From assembly GCF_947492715.1 (NCBI RefSeq), contig NZ_CANLNS010000005.1, positions 186,001-250,000 on the forward strand: a DNA stretch of 64,000 nucleotides, given 5' to 3'. Shown here piece by piece: positions 60,077 to 64,000 of this stretch. Made by a program: the position numbers and the translations under genes. Origin of the DNA: an uncultured Psychroserpens sp. (GTDB taxonomy: Bacteria > Bacteroidota > Bacteroidia > Flavobacteriales > Flavobacteriaceae). Within the stretch, counting starts at the first letter, position 1. Each line of letters starts with the position of its first letter. The notes under the pieces are model-generated. The model saw nothing but the letters and a program-made list of their open reading frames with translations, had not been told where the DNA came from and searched no databases.

Positions 60077-60624
60077 TAGCTATCGGGAAGCTCTACTTTA
60101 ACCTTGTACTTTTTTAAATCGTCTAAATAATCGGTAGGTGAGAAGTTTTCTCGATCAAACTCTATTTGTCTAGAACGTTTGGTTTCGATGCGTTTAATAG
60201 ATTTTAAAAAACGTTTTACTTCAGTTTTGTCATTTACTATAAGACCAGGAACTTCTACAATGTTGCCTTGATCATCTTTAGCAACCATTGTGAAATAAGA
60301 TGAGTTGCAGTGCTTTACTTCACCAGTTCTAATGTTTTCGGCTTCAACGCGAATACCAACAACCATTGAAGTACGACCAACATAATTAATAGACGCTTTC
60401 ATCGTTACGAGCTCACCAATTTCTATTGGACTTAAAAAATCAACCGTATCTACCGACGCCGTTACACAATAGGTTTCAGAATGTTTGGAGGCACATGCAA
60501 ATGCAATTTGATCCATAAGATTTAAAATGTAACCACCATGAATTTTACCACCAAAATTAGAATGTGATGGTTGCATTAATTCTGAAATACTAATTCGAGA
60601 AGAGTCTACTGTCTTGTATGCCAT
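60073..60624 (-). CDS. Acyl-CoA thioesterase, hotdog fold
   Basis: A 183-residue hotdog thioesterase of the YciA type: MQPSHSNFGGKIHGGYILNLMDQIAFACASKHS is the hallmark N-terminal segment, and VDTVDFLSPIEIGELVTMKASINYVGRTSMVVGIRVEAENIRTGE continues the fold. A C-terminal extension of about 45 residues (KSIKRIETKRSRQ and DYLDDLKKYKVKV) is beyond the common core. It hydrolyses acyl-CoA to free acid and CoA. It follows rmuC by 7 bases and its stop overlaps that of the convergent TonB receptor gene. Confidence 0.93.
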   Translation of the reverse strand: MAYKTVDSSRISISELMQPSHSNFGGKIHGGYILNLMDQIAFACASKHSETYCVTASVDTVDFLSPIEIGELVTMKASINYVGRTSMVVGIRVEAENIRTGEVKHCNSSYFTMVAKDDQGNIVEVPGLIVNDKTEVKRFLKSIKRIETKRSRQIEFDRENFSPTDYLDDLKKYKVKVELPDSY

Positions 60625-60631
60625 GATGCTC

Positions 60632-61951
60632 TTATTCGTTGTTTTTCGCTCTCTTAATTATAGTTTCAGGCAACGATTTCTTCGCTTTGGCTCCCATTTT
60701 CTTGAGTTTTTCTACACTCGTAATAAGATTACCACGACCTTCTACCAATTTATTCATGGCAGATGAGTAATCACGTTTGGCGTCATCAATCTTTTTACCT
60801 ACACCAGTCAAATCTTTTACCAAGCCCTCAAATTTATCATAGAGCGCACCAGCTTGCCTAGCAATTTCGATGGCATTTCGTTGTTGCTTTTCATTATTCC
60901 ACATCGTATCTATGGTTCGCAACGTTGCTAACAATGTTGAAGGAGTTACAATGACAATGTTTTTTTCAAAAGCCTTATTATACAATGAACTGTCTTCATT
61001 GATGGCAACAGCAAAGGCAGGTTCTATAGGAATAAACAACAATACAAAATCTGGTGATTCAATGTCGTACAAATCCTGATAGTTTTTGTCAGATAACTGA
61101 TCTACATGTTTTTTTATAGAATTAATATGCGCTTTTAAATGAAAATTACGATCGTCATCATCGGCATTGACATAACGTTCATAGTCGGTTAGCGATACTT
61201 TACTATCGACTATCATTTTTTTGTTGTCTGGCAAATGTAATACCACATCGGGAAGTACTCTTGTGCCATCGGGTAGTGTGAAACTTTGCTGTACAAAATA
61301 TTCTCGGTCTTTTTCTAAACCAGATTTTTCAAGGACACGCTCTAGTACCAATTCACCCCAATTTCCTTGCATTTTACTATCTCCTTTTAAAGCCTTAGTG
61401 AGATTGGTAGCCTCTTTTGTCATTTGTTGGTTGAGATCTTTTAAACCCAAAAGTTGTTCTTTTAAGGCCGAATGCATGCTAATGCTTTCTTTTTGTGTGT
61501 CTTCAACTTTTTTCTCAAATACTTGAATTTTTTCCTGTAACGGATTCAATATATTTTTAATGTTTTCTTTATTCTGAAGAGTGAACTTCTCAGATTTTTC
61601 ATCTAGAATTTTCGTGGCCAATAATTCAAAGTCTTTGCGCAACTGTTCTTGACGTTCTTCTATTTCTTCGTCACGCTTTAAGTTTTGTTGCTGGAGATTT
61701 TCGTACTCTGTATTTTTACGAGCTAACTCTGTGTTTAGAAATTCTTTTTCTCGTCTAATCTCATCTCGCGTGTTCTCTAATTTGGATACATTTTGTTTTA
61801 AGTCTTCAATGGTAGACGTCATTTGGTGTTGGCGCTCTTCAAGTGTACTCTGGTCGCTTTTACTTTTCAGTTTAATAAAAAGCATGCCCAAATAAGCACC
61901 AATAGCCGCAGAGATAAGAATAGCTAAAATGAGAATAAGATTATCGTTCAT
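60632..61951 (-). CDS. rmuC: DNA recombination protein RmuC
   Basis: A 439-residue protein with an N-terminal membrane helix (ILILAILISAAIGAYLGM), a long coiled coil (about 25-150) and the RmuC domain (about 165-420: MQGNWGELVLERVLEKSGLE, YVQQSFTLPDGTRVLPDVVLHLPDNKKMIVDSKVSL, then FLLFIPIEPAF). RmuC limits inversions at short inverted repeats in E. coli and resembles the PD-(D/E)XK nucleases: the D..DSK set is present (PDVV, VDSK). The ATG at 61951 is preferred over one 24 bases upstream because a -7 box (61973-61980) overlaps it. It heads a two-gene unit with the thioesterase. Confidence 0.95.
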   Translation of the reverse strand: MNDNLILILAILISAAIGAYLGMLFIKLKSKSDQSTLEERQHQMTSTIEDLKQNVSKLENTRDEIRREKEFLNTELARKNTEYENLQQQNLKRDEEIEERQEQLRKDFELLATKILDEKSEKFTLQNKENIKNILNPLQEKIQVFEKKVEDTQKESISMHSALKEQLLGLKDLNQQMTKEATNLTKALKGDSKMQGNWGELVLERVLEKSGLEKDREYFVQQSFTLPDGTRVLPDVVLHLPDNKKMIVDSKVSLTDYERYVNADDDDRNFHLKAHINSIKKHVDQLSDKNYQDLYDIESPDFVLLFIPIEPAFAVAINEDSSLYNKAFEKNIVIVTPSTLLATLRTIDTMWNNEKQQRNAIEIARQAGALYDKFEGLVKDLTGVGKKIDDAKRDYSSAMNKLVEGRGNLITSVEKLKKMGAKAKKSLPETIIKRAKNNE

Positions 61952-61972
61952 AAAAGAGAATAGAAATTTACT

Positions 61973-61980
61973 CAAAGATA
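61973..61980 (-). promoter_or_regulatory. -7 box of rmuC
   Basis: The minus strand reads TATCTTTG (TAnnTTTG), 22 bases above the chosen start codon. Confidence 0.5.
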
Positions 61981-62017
61981 AGCGATTTGTTCACAAAAAG
62001 GAATGTATAAAATTATT

Positions 62018-62025
62018 TAAATTTG
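62018..62025 (+). promoter_or_regulatory. -7 box of the 119-residue membrane protein gene
   Basis: TAAATTTG (TAnnTTTG) lies 18 bases before the ATG at 62043, so the longer in-frame start at 61929 (which runs through rmuC's start) is rejected. Confidence 0.5.
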
Positions 62026-62042
62026 AGCTCAAGTATTTTGTA

Positions 62043-62402
62043 ATGGCAGTTTCAGAACAGAAAAAATTAGTAATTTATTTTTACCTCATCTCGTTAGTGC
62101 TCAACGTTGTTTTACCTTATGTGATTTCTAAAGTTGTTATAGGTGATGAAACGGGAGAAATTCAAATACTTTATGTAGGCGTGATAGTATGGGGTGTGAT
62201 TAGCCTATTAATTTATGGCATCTATTTTTTAATTCCTGAATTTCAGAGTAAGAGAGATAAAATTTCGGCGTTTATGCTACCATCTATGATTGCATTCGGC
62301 GCTTGTTTTATTTGGCTAGGTTTTTTTTATCTATTACTCTATACCCTTAGTATCAATCTTATGTTTGTTTGGATTTGGTATCGAAAATTTAGTTGGAGGT
62401 AA
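62043..62402 (+). CDS. Small integral membrane protein, unknown
   Basis: A 119-residue protein with about four transmembrane segments (residues 10-30, 40-62, 77-95 and 97-114) and a basic end (YRKFSWR). The start MAVSEQKKLVIYFYLI is chosen from the -7 box just upstream. No motif is recognised. It is divergent from rmuC, with about 90 bases between starts. Confidence 0.65.
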   Translation: MAVSEQKKLVIYFYLISLVLNVVLPYVISKVVIGDETGEIQILYVGVIVWGVISLLIYGIYFLIPEFQSKRDKISAFMLPSMIAFGACFIWLGFFYLLLYTLSINLMFVWIWYRKFSWR

Positions 62403-62543
62403 GATGATTAGCAGTTTAAAAATGCACATGGTATCAACTTTTAGGTAAAAACACCTGTTTTTATAATTACGTATTAGTCTTCGGAAAAGTGAAAAATTGT
62501 TCCTTTTTCTTTGTTTAGATATCTAAAATAAATAAAAGCTAAG

Positions 62544-63194
62544 ATGGGACAAGAAGAGAGGTTTAAAGAGATTGTATTAATTGATGATCAAGAGACATCA
62601 TTCCGAGAAGGAACGTTAGTTGAACTCCAAGTTCAAGAAGAACAAACATTAAATCATAAACAATCTCCTTTAATGAATGCCAAGGCAAGCGTTGGAGACG
62701 TTATTGAAGTTTCAAAATTTGTATGGGATATTATTAAGGACTCTAAAGCTTCTGCAGCAACTGCGGCTACAACATCCAGAATTTTATCTGTAAAGGACGA
62801 CCGATGGGAGGATTATGAAAAAGCTCAAAATTTCAAATCGAAGGAAGTTACGTATAAATTAGATAATTTTGCGGGTGTTAATTGCTATAAGGTGAAATTT
62901 AAGGTTGCCGGAACATACCGCGCTGTAAATCCCGATTTTGGTGGGCAATGGATTCCAAATGTACACATAACATTTAGTGAATGTCATGCGAATTTTCCAT
63001 GGATTATTAATGGCGAAGCCAAAATTGATGAAAAATATGTGTCTAATATGGGGACAAAGACTGATCCAATACCTCAGTTGGTGTTAAATGTTAAAATAAA
63101 GACAGAAGCCAAATTTGGTTTTACTGTAGAAAGTCATGAACGAACTTTTGAATTTACTTTAAACGCTCAAGATGGTGTTGACGTGATTAATTAA
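62544..63194 (+). CDS. Unknown cytoplasmic protein, 216 residues
   Basis: A 216-residue protein with no signal or transmembrane segment. The N-terminal third is acidic and polar (ERFKEIVLIDDQETSFREG, then VEVSKFVWDIIKDSKASAATAA-like helix), while the rest (YKVKFKVAGTYRAVNPDF, PNVHITFSECHANFPWIING, VLNVKIKTEAKFGFTVES) is beta-rich. It has two cysteines, apart in sequence. I do not recognise a family. It stands alone between the membrane protein gene and the ABC ATPase gene, and converges with the latter. Confidence 0.68.
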   Translation: MGQEERFKEIVLIDDQETSFREGTLVELQVQEEQTLNHKQSPLMNAKASVGDVIEVSKFVWDIIKDSKASAATAATTSRILSVKDDRWEDYEKAQNFKSKEVTYKLDNFAGVNCYKVKFKVAGTYRAVNPDFGGQWIPNVHITFSECHANFPWIINGEAKIDEKYVSNMGTKTDPIPQLVLNVKIKTEAKFGFTVESHERTFEFTLNAQDGVDVIN

Positions 63195-63223
63195 ATTTAT
63201 AATTTAAAGTTAGATGAAGTAAG

Positions 63224-64000
63224 TTATTTCTTCACCCTAAAACGTCCAGTGCTTTTGTCAAAATCGATAAGGTCTTCAGGAAATAATGTTTCAAAAATAC
63301 CACGTTCAATAAGGTTACAAGGTGTATCAGAAATGACTTGGTCATTTGTCATAACAATCATGCTGTCGCATAATTGAATCGCTAAATCTATTTCATGCGA
63401 TGAGAATAGAATTGTTTTATTGGTGTCTTTTGCTAGTCTTTGCAAAAGTTTTAAAATATAAGCCTTATGATACATGTCTAAATGCGTGGTTGGCTCATCT
63501 AGAATAATCAAATTGGTGTCTTGTGCCAATGCTCGAGCAATCATGACTTTTTGTAGTTGTCCGTCGCTTAGTTCAAAACACCTGCGATGTTTTAAATCTG
63601 AAAGATGTGTTTGATCAATCGATCTGTTTATAATAGTTATATCGTTTTCAGAGAGGTTACCTACCCAGTTGGTATAAGGTTGTCGACCAAGCGCTATAAG
63701 TTCAAAAACCGATAAATTTTTAGACATAAGTTGTTCGGTTAATACCAAACTCATTGTCTTTGCTAAGGCCATAGCACTATAGTTTTCAAGAGGCTCTTTT
63801 TTTAAGGCAATAGAACCATCTAAGGGGTGTTGGATGTTCGTAAGTGTTCTTAATAGTGTCGATTTTCCAATACCATTTGCTCCAACCAGTCCCACGAGTT
63901 CACCTTGATATAGTGCTATGTTGATATCGCTGGCAATAACAGATGTGGCTTTCTTAGATTGGTAGCCTATAGAAAGACCCTGAGTTTCGAGGATGATATG
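63224..64000 (-). CDS. ABC transporter ATPase of the FecE/HmuV type (5' end beyond window)
   Basis: The frame is open to the end of the window, so the visible part is at least 258 residues; only a few N-terminal residues are missing, since HIILETQGLSIGYQ is the usual first strand. It carries Walker A GANGIGKST, the Q loop in SLVLTEQLMSKN, signature LSDGQLQKVMIARA, Walker B LIILDEPTTHLD and switch histidine in ILFSSHEIDLAI. The length and motifs match the importers of iron-siderophore, haem or vitamin B12. No binding protein or permease lies in the window; they may be upstream. The nearby FecIR/TonB receptor module could be related, which is inference. Confidence 0.9.
   Translation of the reverse strand, partial: HIILETQGLSIGYQSKKATSVIASDINIALYQGELVGLVGANGIGKSTLLRTLTNIQHPLDGSIALKKEPLENYSAMALAKTMSLVLTEQLMSKNLSVFELIALGRQPYTNWVGNLSENDITIINRSIDQTHLSDLKHRRCFELSDGQLQKVMIARALAQDTNLIILDEPTTHLDMYHKAYILKLLQRLAKDTNKTILFSSHEIDLAIQLCDSMIVMTNDQVISDTPCNLIERGIFETLFPEDLIDFDKSTGRFRVKK

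Noticed and set aside
60870-61526. Frames of 69 and 101 codons on the plus strand
   Set aside because: They are antisense to rmuC, which has strong domain support.

Overview
The window is a chromosomal segment of a Bacteroidota bacterium, most probably a marine member of the Flavobacteriaceae. The evidence is low G+C content, promoters of the Bacteroidota type (-7 box TAnnTTTG), several secreted proteins ending in a type IX secretion (T9SS) sorting domain (C-termini such as KRFVKQ), a FecI/FecR/TonB-receptor module, DUF4199 and DUF5777 proteins, a cysteine-free type B L31, and a carbamoyl-phosphate synthase large subunit without the allosteric domain. Coding density is high. I see no gene-free stretch above 300 bases, and no tRNA, rRNA, insertion sequence, prophage or CRISPR array.

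Layout. 1-7069 (minus): fatty-acid degradation. A MarR regulator, a FadN-type hydratase/dehydrogenase and the start of a thiolase form one operon with a palindromic operator-like site. A long-chain acyl-CoA synthetase lies nearby, and a membrane-anchored LuxR-type regulator with a secreted partner sits between them. 7320-12041 (minus): AraC regulator, then a LytTR response regulator, a 7TM LytS-type kinase and a second, GAF-linked kinase that has lost its ATP-binding glycine box. 12169-16616: lipoprotein, T9SS protein, a large 17-residue-repeat protein with a self-cleaving S74 chaperone domain, and a GNAT. 16827-24134: PurL, bestrophin, endonuclease I, RsmB-type methyltransferase. 24225-28554: two ECF sigma / membrane anti-sigma / Spy-like modules facing each other around a beta-propeller protein, with a shared bipartite promoter motif. 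28803-33972 (minus): MsbA-like exporter, phosphohexomutase, glycosyltransferase, DUF4199. 34133-45263: rpmE2, GlmU-like protein, PD40 protein, orphan solute-binding lipoprotein, mtaB, several small unknowns, a hydrolase, a lytic transglycosylase, TPR and DUF6263 proteins. 45462-48574: rpmH and carB. 48653-54994: an envelope cluster of ankyrin, DOMON, jelly-roll-like and two paralogous T9SS proteins, with YceI, a haem c lipoprotein, a DUF5777 barrel and an OB-fold protein. 55126-60076: acidic repeat lipoprotein divergent from fecI-fecR-TonB receptor. 60073-64000: thioesterase, RmuC, two unknowns, and the 3' part of a FecE/HmuV-type ATPase.

The most interesting parts are the mirrored ECF modules with a motif repeated at constant spacing, the haem/YceI/DUF5777 cluster bracketed by paralogous secreted proteins, and the self-cleaving repeat protein. 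Function assignments rest on recognition of motifs and architecture only; no database search was possible. Several starts were moved to internal ATG codons because a recognisable -7 box overlaps the longer start or because a signal peptide begins there.
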